Shown: positions 17,566 through 26,830, numbered from the stretch's first letter. The stretch is DNA of 64,000 bases from Clostridium tagluense (GCF_003865095.1 NZ_BHYK01000006.1:69878-133877), one strand, 5' to 3'. Notes: a model not told the origin generated them from the letters alone. Program-made: numbers and translations.

Positions 17566-18480
17566 ATGGCAAGAAAAGCAAGATTAAAAACAAATGATGC
17601 TATATATCATATTATGTGTAAAAGCATCACTGAGGTAGATTTGTTCAGAGATGATGAAGATAAGAAAAAATATTTATCCCTTGTAAAAAAATACAAAGAT
17701 CTCCATCATGTTAAAATTTATGGGTACTGTCTTATGGATAACCATTCACATCTATTAATTGATGCTAATGGTGCAGATATATCCAAAGTCATGCATGGAA
17801 TTAATTTTTCTTACGCAATGTACTTTAATAAAAAGTATAAAAGAGAGGGCCATCTTTTTAAAGACAGATTCAAGAGCAAAATAGTTGATAGTGATAGATA
17901 CTTAAGGACTGTATCACTATATATACATAATAATCCTACAGATATAAGTGAATTTAAAGATTGTCCTGAAAAATACGCTTTTTCTAGTTTAGGAATATAT
18001 ATTGGAAAACGACGTGACCATTTAAACATAGTTGATTACGGATTTGTCATGGGCTTTTTTGGTAATGATCTTAAACTGGCAAGGAATTATTACTATAGCC
18101 TTGTTTTTGGATGCACCGACGAAAAATTAAAAGAAGAATTTGAATTTAAAGATGAAAAGACAAATTATAGCAGTGTACGGACAATACTTGTAAGAAACTT
18201 TAAGCCTGAAGATATCATAGAATTTATAGCAGTAAAAATGAATATAGCAAAGCTTCAACTTCATATGAAGTACAGTAGAAAACTTGTAGAAGCAAGAGCA
18301 TTAACCGTTGTTTTAATGAGGAGTATCTGCAATTTGAAATCCAGTGATATATCCACACTACTTGGAAATATTACACCAGCTAGAGTATCAAAATTAAGCA
18401 GTATTGGTATAGAATTAATTAGAACTAACAAAAACTACGAAAATATCCTTGAGGAATTTATTAAATGTTACGCTCAGTGA
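17566..18480 (+). CDS. REP-associated tyrosine transposase (RAYT), Y1_Tnp family
   Basis: The start is set at the ATG giving MARKARLKT, because the AGAGGTG site lies just before it; the GTG at 17557 is inside that site. The 304-residue protein has the Y1/IS200-like nuclease fold. The metal-binding HUH-type pair is in MDNHSHLLI (HSH), GHLFKDRFKSKIV is the conserved core, and the likely catalytic tyrosine is in YIHNNP. The C-terminal ~110 residues (YSRKLVEARALTVVL, DISTLLGNITPARVSKL) look like a DnaA/TrpR-type DNA-binding helix-turn-helix. It stands alone, flanked by inverted copies of the dispersed REP repeat, which is how RAYT genes are usually found. There are no IS200-type ends, so it is not a standard insertion sequence. 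Confidence 0.9.
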   Translation: MARKARLKTNDAIYHIMCKSITEVDLFRDDEDKKKYLSLVKKYKDLHHVKIYGYCLMDNHSHLLIDANGADISKVMHGINFSYAMYFNKKYKREGHLFKDRFKSKIVDSDRYLRTVSLYIHNNPTDISEFKDCPEKYAFSSLGIYIGKRRDHLNIVDYGFVMGFFGNDLKLARNYYYSLVFGCTDEKLKEEFEFKDEKTNYSSVRTILVRNFKPEDIIEFIAVKMNIAKLQLHMKYSRKLVEARALTVVLMRSICNLKSSDISTLLGNITPARVSKLSSIGIELIRTNKNYENILEEFIKCYAQ

Positions 18481-18657
18481 TTAATATTAAGCTTAATACC
18501 TTATTGTATATACTTTAATTTATAAAAAATTGCAAGATAATATAAAGCTATCTTTAATTAAATAAATTTGGACAAGCCTTTAAAAATACAATATCTTTTT
18601 AAGATATCTCATAAAAATAATGGAACCAAGTACTGAAAACATCATCAATTAATTAAA

Positions 18658-18686
18658 AGTACAAAGTTCCATAAAAACCTTGTACC
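18658..18686 (-). terminator. Terminator-like hairpin after cobT-cobC-cobS
   Basis: On the minus strand GGTACAAGG and CTTTGTAC pair and are followed by TTTTAATT. It lies 36 bases beyond the cobS stop, just past the REP copy. Confidence 0.55.
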
Positions 18687-18702
18687 AAAATATAGTTTAA
18701 TT

Positions 18703-18719
18703 AATTGTTAACCGTCCCC
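18703..18719 (-). repeat. REP-like repeat abutting the cobS stop codon
   Basis: GGGGACGGTTAACAATT on the minus strand, 2 bases past the cobS stop. It is the right-hand, inverted partner of the copy at 17480. Confidence 0.9.
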
Positions 18720-18721
18720 GT

Positions 18722-19489
18722 TTAATTCATAGCTATAAATAAAATCATAATTAAAATTTCAACTAATTCATTATTAGCACCTAAACTATCTCCTGTAAGC
18801 CCTGTAATTTTGCTTTCACAAAACTTATTAAATAATAAACTTAAAAGGAGCCCTGAAGCTATTAATATAACACTTTTATTAAATCCTATTAATAAAGTCC
18901 CCAGTATAATAGTTGTAATACCTGTAATCACAACCCTTTTAACATCTATATTGCCAATAAATATATTGCCTGAGCCATTTTCTTTAGCATTTTTTCCTAT
19001 AAAAGATAAAAACACTACAGTAAACCTTGCAATTACAGGCGTTGCGATTAATATAAATGGTAAATTTAATTCTATAATAGTATATACCGCTGCATATCGG
19101 GCTAACATATCAAATACTATAGCAACACTTGCATAAGTACCTACTCTACTATCCTTCATAACTTCTATTATTTTATCTTTACCACCTTTTAAGGAAAAGA
19201 AGCCATCGCAAGTATCTCCAAGTCCATCTACATGTAAGGCACCAGTAATAACTATTGGTATAATAACTACAAATACTGATGTAATATTTATTGGTAGCAC
19301 TTTTATTAATATATAATAAATTAACCACTGAACAATTCCAATAAATAATCCTACCACAGGAAAAAATATAGATCCTCGTCTAAAGTTCTCTTTTTCGCAT
19401 TTTAAATTTATGTTTATCGGTATACGTGTAAAAAACTGAAAAAACAGTAAAAAATCATTTAAATATTCTCTCATTTTGTTTGCTTGCAA
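18722..19489 (-). CDS. cobS: Adenosylcobinamide-GDP ribazoletransferase (cobalamin synthase)
   Basis: The 255-residue membrane protein joins adenosylcobinamide-GDP and alpha-ribazole. The N-terminal FLLFFQFFTRIPI, the motif GALHVDGLGDTCDGFFS with its acidic residues, and DSRVGTYA are diagnostic. The rest is hydrophobic helices. The TTG start is supported by AAGGA 7 bases upstream; an ATG five codons later (MREYLND) is an alternative. It is the last gene of cobT-cobC-cobS, 19 bases after cobC. A REP copy begins 2 bases after its stop. Confidence 0.93.
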   Translation of the reverse strand: MQANKMREYLNDFLLFFQFFTRIPININLKCEKENFRRGSIFFPVVGLFIGIVQWLIYYILIKVLPINITSVFVVIIPIVITGALHVDGLGDTCDGFFSLKGGKDKIIEVMKDSRVGTYASVAIVFDMLARYAAVYTIIELNLPFILIATPVIARFTVVFLSFIGKNAKENGSGNIFIGNIDVKRVVITGITTIILGTLLIGFNKSVILIASGLLLSLLFNKFCESKITGLTGDSLGANNELVEILIMILFIAMN

Positions 19490-19508
19490 AGACTTATCCT
19501 TGCAAACC

Positions 19509-20114
19509 TCACCTCTTTCCTAAATATGCGTTATGCATTATGGTATCAATATATAAATTCCCATATTCATATTTTATAACGCTTATATCTCCATTTTTAC
19601 AACCAAATTTCCAAAATAAATCTATGTTTTCGTTCATAACATAACAATATATAGCTCTTATTACTCCAGAATGAGTACAAATTAAAATATTATCACATTC
19701 TAATTTTTTAATATCCTCCATAAAGTTCTTAACTCTTTCACATAGCTGAATATAACTTTCACCTCTAGGAGGTACAAATTCCATCCAATTGTTTTGCCAA
19801 CAGAGACATTGCTTGGGATAGAGCGTCTTAATTTCCTCATATGTTTTTCCTTCAAAATCTCCAAAATTAGTTTCATTTATTCTATTATCCTGTATAACTT
19901 GAATTTCCGATTGTCCTAAAACCAAATTTGCCATTTCTGTGGTTCTTTTTTTATCGCTAACATATACTCTATCTAATTTTATATCATTAAAGAAAGCATT
20001 AGCTTTATTTCCTTGACTTATGCCAATTGCATTTAGACTTACATCCAAATTACCATAATATGAGCCTCTTCTATTTTCTTCCGTCTGACCATGCCTTAAC
20101 AAATAAATATTCAT
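19509..20114 (-). CDS. cobC: Alpha-ribazole phosphatase, histidine phosphatase family
   Basis: The 201-residue protein begins MNIYLLRHGQTEENRRG, the RHG phosphohistidine motif of the phosphoglycerate-mutase superfamily. NETNFGDFEGKTYEEI holds the second catalytic region and CTHSGVIRAI the second catalytic His. In this operon it should dephosphorylate alpha-ribazole 5'-phosphate. Its ATG overlaps the cobT stop (ATGA), indicating translational coupling. Confidence 0.88.
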   Translation of the reverse strand: MNIYLLRHGQTEENRRGSYYGNLDVSLNAIGISQGNKANAFFNDIKLDRVYVSDKKRTTEMANLVLGQSEIQVIQDNRINETNFGDFEGKTYEEIKTLYPKQCLCWQNNWMEFVPPRGESYIQLCERVKNFMEDIKKLECDNILICTHSGVIRAIYCYVMNENIDLFWKFGCKNGDISVIKYEYGNLYIDTIMHNAYLGKR

Positions 20115-21214
20115 AATTTCTCACCTAAATCGTGCCCCATGGTATTATCCCTTATATCTATATACTTTTTGCTATCCAAGGTTGCCTCTTCAAAGGTTCC
20201 CATATTATCCATTGTGAATAACGCCGCTTCGATTATATTAAAAGCAAGAGGGCACCCTGAACCTTCACCGAGTCGCATATTCAAATTTAGCATAGGTGCA
20301 AGTCCTATTTCCTTCATTATAAACGCTGCTCCAGGTTCCGCAGATAAGTGAGATGCAAATATATATTCCTTTACTAGGGGATTTAATTTATAAGCACAAA
20401 GTGCAGCTGCTGAAGCTATAAAACCATCAATAACAATAGGCACTCTATTTTTCGCAGCGGATAGGAAGCAACCACATAGTGCTGCAATGTCAAATCCTCC
20501 AACTTTTGAAAGTACATCAATAACATCATTTTTATCTGGCTTATTTACTTCAATAGCTTTTTTAACCACTCTTTTTTTATTCGTAAATTGCTGCTCCGTA
20601 ATTCCTGAGCCTTTACCTACCGACATCTCTACATCAAGCCCCGAAAGAACACTTAAAATTGCTGCACTTGTGGCAGTATTTCCTACACCCATTTCACCTG
20701 TACCAAACAAATCATAGCCTTTAAGTGCCAAATCATCTATTGTTTCTATACCAATTTCTATAGCTTTTATTGTTTGCTCTTTAGTCATTGCAGGCCCCTT
20801 AATCATATTCATGGTACCGTATGCAATTTTTCTATTTACGATTTTAGGGTTATTAAAGTCTGCATCAACCCCTACATCTACAACTGTAATATCACTTCCA
20901 ACAAATTTTGATAAAACATATACGCCTGTAATTTTTTTAGTGAAATTATTAGTAACCGTAGCCGTTACACTTTTAGGGCAATTAGATACTCCTTCTTCTA
21001 CCACTCCATTATCGCCACACATTATAACCACATTTTTTTTATTAATCTTGTTATGTATCTCTCCAGTAATACCTGCCATTTTGGCTATAATATTCTCTAT
21101 TTCACCAAGACTTCCTATAGGTTTTGTTAAACTATCAAGTCTTTCCCAAGCCTTTTTCATAGCTTCTATATTTGCCGGTTTAATGCACTGCAAAGTATTT
21201 TTTAAAATTTCCAC
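20111..21214 (-). CDS. cobT: Nicotinate-nucleotide:dimethylbenzimidazole phosphoribosyltransferase
   Basis: CobT makes alpha-ribazole 5'-phosphate from nicotinate mononucleotide and dimethylbenzimidazole. The protein contains LDSLTKPIGSLGEIE near the N-terminus, MCGDNGVVEEGVS, GTGEMGVGNTATSAA and, near the C-terminus, RLGEGSGCPLAF with the conserved catalytic Glu. The start is placed at GTG (VEILKNTL) because GGGGG lies 8 bases before it and it gives 367 residues. A frame from 21262 would add 16 residues not expected in the family. No riboswitch precedes this operon in the 100 bases up to the next gene. Confidence 0.9.
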   Translation of the reverse strand: MEILKNTLQCIKPANIEAMKKAWERLDSLTKPIGSLGEIENIIAKMAGITGEIHNKINKKNVVIMCGDNGVVEEGVSNCPKSVTATVTNNFTKKITGVYVLSKFVGSDITVVDVGVDADFNNPKIVNRKIAYGTMNMIKGPAMTKEQTIKAIEIGIETIDDLALKGYDLFGTGEMGVGNTATSAAILSVLSGLDVEMSVGKGSGITEQQFTNKKRVVKKAIEVNKPDKNDVIDVLSKVGGFDIAALCGCFLSAAKNRVPIVIDGFIASAAALCAYKLNPLVKEYIFASHLSAEPGAAFIMKEIGLAPMLNLNMRLGEGSGCPLAFNIIEAALFTMDNMGTFEEATLDSKKYIDIRDNTMGHDLGEKL

Positions 21215-21303
21215 TTGCTTATACCCCCGTTCTGATCTAAGTCTACCCCTTAATTTTAACACATAAAACTTAAATAGTGTTCAATAGTTGCATTAGTTTA
21301 ATT

Positions 21304-21320
21304 AGTTGTTAACTGTCCCC
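21304..21320 (-). repeat. REP-like repeat upstream of cobT
   Basis: GGGGACAGTTAACAACT on the minus strand, between the terminator of the DUF3892 gene and cobT. Confidence 0.9.
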
Positions 21321-21331
21321 ACTTAGTTAAC

Positions 21332-21365
21332 TTAAAAAAGCAGGGACAACCTAATGTCCCTGCTT
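21332..21365 (-). terminator. Terminator of the DUF3892 gene
   Basis: AAGCAGGGACA/TGTCCCTGCTT stem with a 6-base loop, followed on the minus strand by TTTT; it starts 1 base past the stop codon. Confidence 0.88.
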
Positions 21366-21366
21366 C

Positions 21367-21627
21367 TTAATAGATATCGTTATCGTCTATAACTGGTAAA
21401 CTGTCTAAATTATTAAATTTATCTCCATCAGGTAAACTTCTGAGAAATTCTTCACCTTTTTTTGAAGTTGATATAGAAACTCCACCTATATTGCCTTGCC
21501 TCGCCAAAAGGACTGCTTGCTCTTTTGAAACTATATCTCCATTTTCGAATTCGTAGGCTGTTATTTCTCCACTATTGTCCTTAACCACTCTACTAATCAT
21601 ATGAGTTGAACTTTCTTTTTTATCCAT
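21367..21627 (-). CDS. DUF3892 family small protein
   Basis: The 86-residue protein contains HMISRVVKDNSGEITAYEFE and SKEQAVLLARQGNIGGVSIS, which fit DUF3892, a short family common in clostridia and bacilli. It has no signal peptide or membrane segment. A GGGAGG site precedes the ATG. It is a monocistronic unit with its own terminator. The function is unknown. Confidence 0.75.
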   Translation of the reverse strand: MDKKESSTHMISRVVKDNSGEITAYEFENGDIVSKEQAVLLARQGNIGGVSISTSKKGEEFLRSLPDGDKFNNLDSLPVIDDNDIY

Positions 21628-21865
21628 AATTACACTTCCTCCCTTAATTGATTAAACACATAAAATATGTGCTTTTTATTTTAGATGCATAACCAATGTT
21701 AAATAGATTATAAAACGAAATATCTACTTATACAGTTTTACCAATTATATAATTATTTATGATAAATATTTATATATTTATCAATAATACTAAGAGAGTT
21801 ATTCCAACTTATTGTAATTCATAGTGGTTTTACTGCTAATTCTAAATAAAATATAAGAATCAAAA
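21628..21865. other. Intergenic, nothing recognised
   Basis: AT-rich leader of the DUF3892 gene. No frame, RNA motif or clear promoter was recognised. Confidence 0.5.
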
Positions 21866-21911
21866 AAAAATAACAAGTCAATATGCTAGCATACTGACTT
21901 GTTATTTTTTC
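21866..21911. terminator. Bidirectional terminator of the S1 protein gene, member of a repeat family
   Basis: A near-perfect palindrome: AAATAACAAGTCA and its complement flank TATGCTAGCATA, with A runs on the left and T runs on the right. The right half, CTAGCATACTGACTTGTTAT, recurs in altered form after glgP (29192) and after the response-regulator gene (54585). Confidence 0.88.
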
Positions 21912-21941
21912 AGCTTTGTCTAAACAAAACTATGAAAGGAT

Positions 21942-22922
21942 TTATTCAAATTTAAAATCCTTAAATTTATCTTTTAATATATCTCCTAAAGTTAAGCCTT
22001 GCTCTTCACCATTGTACTGTGAAAGATCACCATAACTTTTATCTAATGCTTCTTTAATACTTAAGCTTATTCTTCTATCTTTTTCATTTATATCACCAAT
22101 TTTAACTTTTACAACATCTCCAACCTTTAATACATCAGAAACCTTTTCTATACGATCTTCTGATATTTCTGATAGATGAACAAGTCCATCTATACCTGAT
22201 GGTAGTTGAACAAAAGCACCAAATTCCATTATTCTTACTACAGTTCCTTCTACTATATCATTTGTTTTATATGTGCTTGATATATTATTCCAAGGGTTTC
22301 CTGCTGCTGCTTTAAGTCCTAGAGATATTCTTCCTTTTTCTCTATCAAGATCTATTACACGAACTTCCAATTCCTGTCCAACAGATACTACCTCTGATGG
22401 ATCTTGAACTCTTTTCCATGATAATTCTGAAATGTGAATAAGACCATCAACGCCACCTAAATCTACAAAAGCACCAAATTTAGCGAGTCTAGTTACAACG
22501 CCTTTTCTCATGTCGCCCTTTTTAAGTTCATCCCAAACTAAATTTCCCTTAGCTTCATTTTCTTCTTTTTCTATAGCTTTTCTAGATAAAACTAATTTTT
22601 TGTTTTCTTTCTCTAATTCAATTATCTTAACTTCCATAGTTTTTCCTTTAAAATCTTGTAAATTTTCTATGTAAGCATTTGACATTTGTGAAGCAGGTAT
22701 AAACGCTCTAATTCCGTCAACATCAGCAGTAGCTCCGCCTTTTACTATTTCATTAATAGTAATTTCAAAAGTTTTATTTTCATCTAAAATTCCTTGCAAT
22801 TTTTCCCATACTTTATCGCTATCTCCAGCGTTTGTAGAATCCATAGATTCCTCAATACTGCCCATCACGTCTTTCATTGATATTTCTTCTTTATTTTCTG
22901 TTGTTAAATTTTCTGTTGTCAT
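21942..22922 (-). CDS. S1-domain RNA-binding protein (30S ribosomal protein S1-like)
   Basis: The start is placed at the ATG giving MTTENLTTEN, 8 bases after GAAGGAG. The 326-residue protein has an acidic N-terminus and three S1 (OB-fold) domains at about residues 48-115, 132-203 and 217-287. The second and third carry GVVTRLAKFGAFVDLGGVDG and GTVVRIMEFGAFVQLPSGID. The first is diverged (NEIVKGGATADVDGIRAFIP), as in the first RNA-binding repeat of bacterial S1. Firmicute S1 homologues of this size bind mRNA or other RNA and are often annotated rpsA; whether it is part of the ribosome is not certain. Confidence 0.85.
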   Translation of the reverse strand: MTTENLTTENKEEISMKDVMGSIEESMDSTNAGDSDKVWEKLQGILDENKTFEITINEIVKGGATADVDGIRAFIPASQMSNAYIENLQDFKGKTMEVKIIELEKENKKLVLSRKAIEKEENEAKGNLVWDELKKGDMRKGVVTRLAKFGAFVDLGGVDGLIHISELSWKRVQDPSEVVSVGQELEVRVIDLDREKGRISLGLKAAAGNPWNNISSTYKTNDIVEGTVVRIMEFGAFVQLPSGIDGLVHLSEISEDRIEKVSDVLKVGDVVKVKIGDINEKDRRISLSIKEALDKSYGDLSQYNGEEQGLTLGDILKDKFKDFKFE

Positions 22923-23169
22923 ATAATACACTCCTTCTATTAAATAATTATTATTAAAACTATCCTTGAACTACCTATTTAGAATAATATTTCATTCTAT
23001 ATATGCTTATTCAAATCATGGTTATTTTGATGATTTCATAGACCGAACATAAAATCAGTTTTGTTTATCTGACTTTCTTATCATTGTTACCATTTAAATA
23101 TCACACTATCCATTATACACAAAAAAATCATAAAATACAAAGTTGTTTGAAATTATTCATAAAATAGTT
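22923..23169. other. Leader of the S1 protein gene
   Basis: AT-rich sequence without a recognisable frame or RNA motif. It probably holds the promoter of the S1-domain gene. Confidence 0.4.
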
Positions 23170-23233
23170 GGGGACGGTTAACAACTATTGGAACTATTTG
23201 CATTTAAAAGTGCATTAATTGTTAACTGTCCCC
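23170..23233. repeat. Inverted REP pair (BIME-like)
   Basis: GGGGACGGTTAACAACT at 23170 faces the complement of GGGGACAGTTAACAATT ending at 23233. The 30-base centre contains TGCATTTAAAAGTGCA, so the whole 64 bases can fold into one hairpin. It lies beyond the terminator of the ABC-transporter operon. Confidence 0.9.
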
Positions 23234-23248
23234 ATGATTTCATGATTT

Positions 23249-23292
23249 TAAAAGTGCCGGCAATGTTAAATATTTCCTAACATTGCCATCAC
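23249..23292 (-). terminator. Terminator of the nucleoside ABC transporter operon
   Basis: On the minus strand GTGATGGCAATGTTA pairs with TAACATTGCCGGCAC (two mismatched bases) and is followed by TTTTAAAA, 7 bases past the stop of the last permease gene. Confidence 0.85.
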
Positions 23293-23298
23293 TGGCGT

Positions 23299-24237
23299 TT
23301 ATCTTTCTTCCCTAAAATAAGCATTAGAAAGTCCAGCCGGTGGTGAATTTTTGCTAGATTTCTTCATGGACACTATTACCAAAATTATTATTGTAACTAT
23401 ATAAGGTAGCAAATCAATAAGATATTGGTTTACCGCAAAATTAGGTAGGCCCTGAAGTCTAAATCCTAATATGTCAAGACCACCAAATAGGTATGCGCCT
23501 ATAAGTGCTCTATGAGGCCTCCAAGTAGCAAAAATCACTAAGGCCACTGCTATCCACCCTCTGCCTGCTGTTACATTCTCCTGCCAAGCTGGTACATAAA
23601 CAAGGGATAGGTATGCTCCACCAAGACCGCAAAGAGCTCCGCCTATTAAGGTATTAACATATTTATATAAATTAACATTTATACTAGCTGCATCAGCAGC
23701 TGCTGGATTTTCTCCCACTGCCATGGTATTTAAGCCCTTAGCAGTTTTATATAAATATATAAACAAAAGTAGGGTTATAATATATCCAAGATATACAAAT
23801 ACATCTTGATTAAAAAATATATCGCCTATAAAAGGTATATCGCCTATTAGAGGAATTCTTTTAGGCACAAAAAATGTTTTAATTTTATCTGGGGTAACTT
23901 GCCCTATCAATTTTTTGCCTACCATACTTGAAAACCCAGTTCCAAATATAGTTAGTGTAAGCCCACATACAACTTGATTTGCTCTTAGTGTTATAGTTAA
24001 GAATGCATAAATCAGTGCACCAAAGCCTCCCGCAATCGCTGCAGCCAACATTGCTATAATTGGGCTTCCTGTACTTAAACCTGCCATAAATCCAATGACA
24101 GAGCCCATAAGCATCATACCTTCTACACCTAAATTAAGATTACCTACTTTTTCAGTTAATATTTCACCTAAGGTAGCAAAAAGTAAAGGCGTACCAGCTA
24201 CAACTGCAGCGGCTAAAAATGTTGTTATACTATTCAT
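23299..24237 (-). CDS. BMP-type nucleoside ABC transporter permease (NupQ/YufQ-like)
   Basis: The 312-residue membrane protein has about eight to ten helices and the family motif EILTEKVGNLNLGVEGMML near the N-terminus. It belongs to the BPD_transp_2 permeases that pair with a BMP-type lipoprotein (nupNOPQ/yufNOPQ of Bacillus, bmpABC-like sets elsewhere). Its start overlaps the stop of the upstream permease by 8 bases. It should form a heterodimeric channel with that protein. Confidence 0.88.
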   Translation of the reverse strand: MNSITTFLAAAVVAGTPLLFATLGEILTEKVGNLNLGVEGMMLMGSVIGFMAGLSTGSPIIAMLAAAIAGGFGALIYAFLTITLRANQVVCGLTLTIFGTGFSSMVGKKLIGQVTPDKIKTFFVPKRIPLIGDIPFIGDIFFNQDVFVYLGYIITLLLFIYLYKTAKGLNTMAVGENPAAADAASINVNLYKYVNTLIGGALCGLGGAYLSLVYVPAWQENVTAGRGWIAVALVIFATWRPHRALIGAYLFGGLDILGFRLQGLPNFAVNQYLIDLLPYIVTIIILVIVSMKKSSKNSPPAGLSNAYFREER

Positions 24238-25312
24238 TTTTATTACCTCCCTTTTTCTGAAAATTTACAGTTCGAAAATTTATTTTGTATCTAGTAAAGA
24301 ATTCGCTGCCCAATACGAAAAACAGTATTACAGCCTGTATTAGCTGTGCCGCCGCTTGAGGTATTCCAAAGGCTGTTTGAATAAATGAGGCTCCCTGTAA
24401 AAGTGCCGCAAAAAGTATAGATACTATTACTATAATAGGTGCACTTAAGGCTGAAAGCCAAGCTATAATTATAGCTGTAAATCCAGCACCACCTGCCACC
24501 TCCGCAGTCAAGGTTCTACTAACTGCTGATGCTTGAATTACGCCAGCGATTCCACATAGAGCGCCACTTAAGAATATAGCTATATACATGGTTTTTCTAA
24601 TTTTAATCCCTGCATATATTGCTGTTTTTTCACTTTCACCAAGCACCGCAATTTCATAGCCCTTTTTAGTATATTTCATGAAAATATAAACTAGAATAAC
24701 AAGTATAATTGCAATTATCCATCCCATATGTATGCCAAAAACATCTGGTAACGTTGCATTTGGAGAAAAATTAGGTATTTTAGGGAAACCCATTGCCCTT
24801 TTATCCTTCCAAGGTCCATATTGCAAATAGGTGATGAATTTTAAAGCTATGTAATTTAGCATTAAGGTTACAATGGTCTCATTAGTTTTCCATTTACCTT
24901 TAAGTAGGGCTGCAATTAATGCCCATAAGCCACCACCGAGTATTCCTGCGCAAAACATTAAGAGTAATAGTGGAAATTTATCCATATGAGGAAATTTTAA
25001 AGCAAAAAAGCTAGCGGCAAAAGCTCCCATAACTATTTGCCCTTCTCCACCAATATTCCAAAATTGCATTTTGAAGGCTATAGATATACCAAGTGAAGTT
25101 ATAATAAGTGGTATTGCCTTAATAAGTGTTTGCTTAATACTATAAGTAGAGCCAAGGCTACCATCTATAATCGCAGCGTATACATCTATTGGATTAAGTT
25201 TAATTACTAGCAAAAACATGCCTAATACCAAAAGGGATAGGAGAATTGCAATGCATCTGATTTTAAAATTATCAGTTTTACTTATTTCAGCTTTTTTAAC
25301 AATGTGCATCAT
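24230..25312 (-). CDS. BMP-type nucleoside ABC transporter permease (NupP/YufP-like)
   Basis: The 360-residue membrane protein of the BPD_transp_2 family contains FKMQFWNIGGEGQIVMGAF, ETIVTLMLNYIAL and GESEKTAIYAGI, all typical of the first permease of BMP nucleoside transporters. GGAGGGG precedes the ATG, and its start directly follows the stop of the ATPase gene. It is the partner of the permease encoded downstream. Confidence 0.88.
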   Translation of the reverse strand: MMHIVKKAEISKTDNFKIRCIAILLSLLVLGMFLLVIKLNPIDVYAAIIDGSLGSTYSIKQTLIKAIPLIITSLGISIAFKMQFWNIGGEGQIVMGAFAASFFALKFPHMDKFPLLLLMFCAGILGGGLWALIAALLKGKWKTNETIVTLMLNYIALKFITYLQYGPWKDKRAMGFPKIPNFSPNATLPDVFGIHMGWIIAIILVILVYIFMKYTKKGYEIAVLGESEKTAIYAGIKIRKTMYIAIFLSGALCGIAGVIQASAVSRTLTAEVAGGAGFTAIIIAWLSALSAPIIVIVSILFAALLQGASFIQTAFGIPQAAAQLIQAVILFFVLGSEFFTRYKINFRTVNFQKKGGNKNE

Positions 25313-26830
25313 CTATATCCCCTCCTCAACTGTTTTTCCCACCATCATCATACCAATTTTTTCTCTTGAAGCATCCACTGCAGAAACAATGCCAGTTACC
25401 TCACCATGACAAATTACCATAATCCTATCACATAATTGAATTAACACATCCAAATCTTCTCCAATGAATAATACCGCAGTTCCTTTTTTCTTTTCTTCAT
25501 TTATTAGGTCGTAAATTGTATAACATGTATTAATATCCAGACCTCTTACGGCATATGCCATAATAAGTATTTTTGGGTACATGCTTAATTCTCTTCCCAC
25601 TAATATTTTTTGAATATTTCCACCGGATAAATATTTTATAGGATGATATATGTCTGGTGTTTTAATTTCAAACTCATCCACCATTTTTCTTGCCTTTTCA
25701 ATGACTGGTTTTCTATCTATAAATAGTCCTTTTTGTTTATGATAATCCTTTAGTAAAAGGTTATCCACCATGTCCAAGGACGCAACAAGGCCCATGCCTA
25801 ATCTATCCTCTGGTATAAAGCTCATGCTTATACCTTTATTAATAATATCTCTAGGAGATTCCCCTACCAAGTTCTCCCCTTCAAGAAATATTTCGCCACC
25901 AGCTACCTTCTCGATTCCTGCAATGGCTTCACATAATTCCTTTTGTCCACTACCAGCAATTCCAGCTACACCAAGAATTTCACCGCGTCTTAAGCTGAAA
26001 CTCATATTTTTAATTATTTCTGCCTTTTCAGCGTTTAACACTTTCAAATCTTTTACCTGCAGCAATATTTCTCCTGGCTCTTTGTCAACACGATTTATAG
26101 ATAAATCCGCCCTGCGTCCCATCATTAGTTCTGTTAGATATTTTGGTGTGGCATTTTCTTTTTCCACGGTTTTTACAGCTTCACCTTTTCTTAAAACAGT
26201 AATTCTGTCACAGATTTCCATTACTTCATCCATTTTATGGCTTATAAATATAATTGCACAACCTTGCTGCTTCATCTTTTTCATTATCTTGAATAATTTA
26301 GCTGTTTCACTTTGCGTAAATACTGTGGTAGGCTCATCTAATACCAAAATATCAGCACCTCTATAAAGCACCTTTAATATTTCAAGATTTTGCCTCTCTC
26401 CAACTGCCATATCACAAACATATTTGTTTATATCTATCTCCAACTGAAATTTTTCACATATATCAACAATTTTTTTAACTTCTAACTTGTCCTTAAAAAA
26501 TATGCCACTATTTTGACCTAGTAATATATTTTGCTTGGCAGTCATTTCCTCAACTAATTTAAAATGTTGATAAATCATTCCTACTCCAGCTTTTATGGCA
26601 TCCTTGGGGCAAGTGAAATTCATATTTTTCCCATGAATAAAAATAGAACCGCTATCAGGGGTATATACCCCTGATAGCATGTTCATAAGAGTGCTTTTAC
26701 CTGCTCCATTTTCACCTAAAAGTGCATGGATTTCTCCACCATGCACCGTTAAATTCATATTCACATTAGCTACTACTTTTCCGAAGGTCTTACTAATATT
26801 TTCTATAGATACATAAGGGATTTTATCCAT
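25313..26830 (-). CDS. BMP-type nucleoside ABC transporter ATP-binding protein (NupO/YufO-like)
   Basis: The 505-residue protein has two fused ABC domains. The first (about 8-240) is canonical: GENGAGKSTLMNML, signature region MAVGERQNLEIL, Walker B LVLDEPTT. The second (about 260-500) has GIAGSGQKELCEAI in place of a normal Walker A and SGGNIQKILVGREL as signature. Its Walker B/D-loop region reads ILIMAYAVRGLDIN, where this family usually has a PTRGLDVG-like sequence and already lacks the catalytic Glu. The second site is therefore probably non-hydrolytic. It energises import by the two downstream permeases. Confidence 0.88.
   Translation of the reverse strand: MDKIPYVSIENISKTFGKVVANVNMNLTVHGGEIHALLGENGAGKSTLMNMLSGVYTPDSGSIFIHGKNMNFTCPKDAIKAGVGMIYQHFKLVEEMTAKQNILLGQNSGIFFKDKLEVKKIVDICEKFQLEIDINKYVCDMAVGERQNLEILKVLYRGADILVLDEPTTVFTQSETAKLFKIMKKMKQQGCAIIFISHKMDEVMEICDRITVLRKGEAVKTVEKENATPKYLTELMMGRRADLSINRVDKEPGEILLQVKDLKVLNAEKAEIIKNMSFSLRRGEILGVAGIAGSGQKELCEAIAGIEKVAGGEIFLEGENLVGESPRDIINKGISMSFIPEDRLGMGLVASLDMVDNLLLKDYHKQKGLFIDRKPVIEKARKMVDEFEIKTPDIYHPIKYLSGGNIQKILVGRELSMYPKILIMAYAVRGLDINTCYTIYDLINEEKKKGTAVLFIGEDLDVLIQLCDRIMVICHGEVTGIVSAVDASREKIGMMMVGKTVEEGI

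Noticed and set aside
17557-18480. RAYT gene as an IS200/IS605 insertion sequence
   Set aside because: No IS200-type hairpin ends or TnpB gene; single gene with C-terminal DNA-binding domain flanked by REPs.
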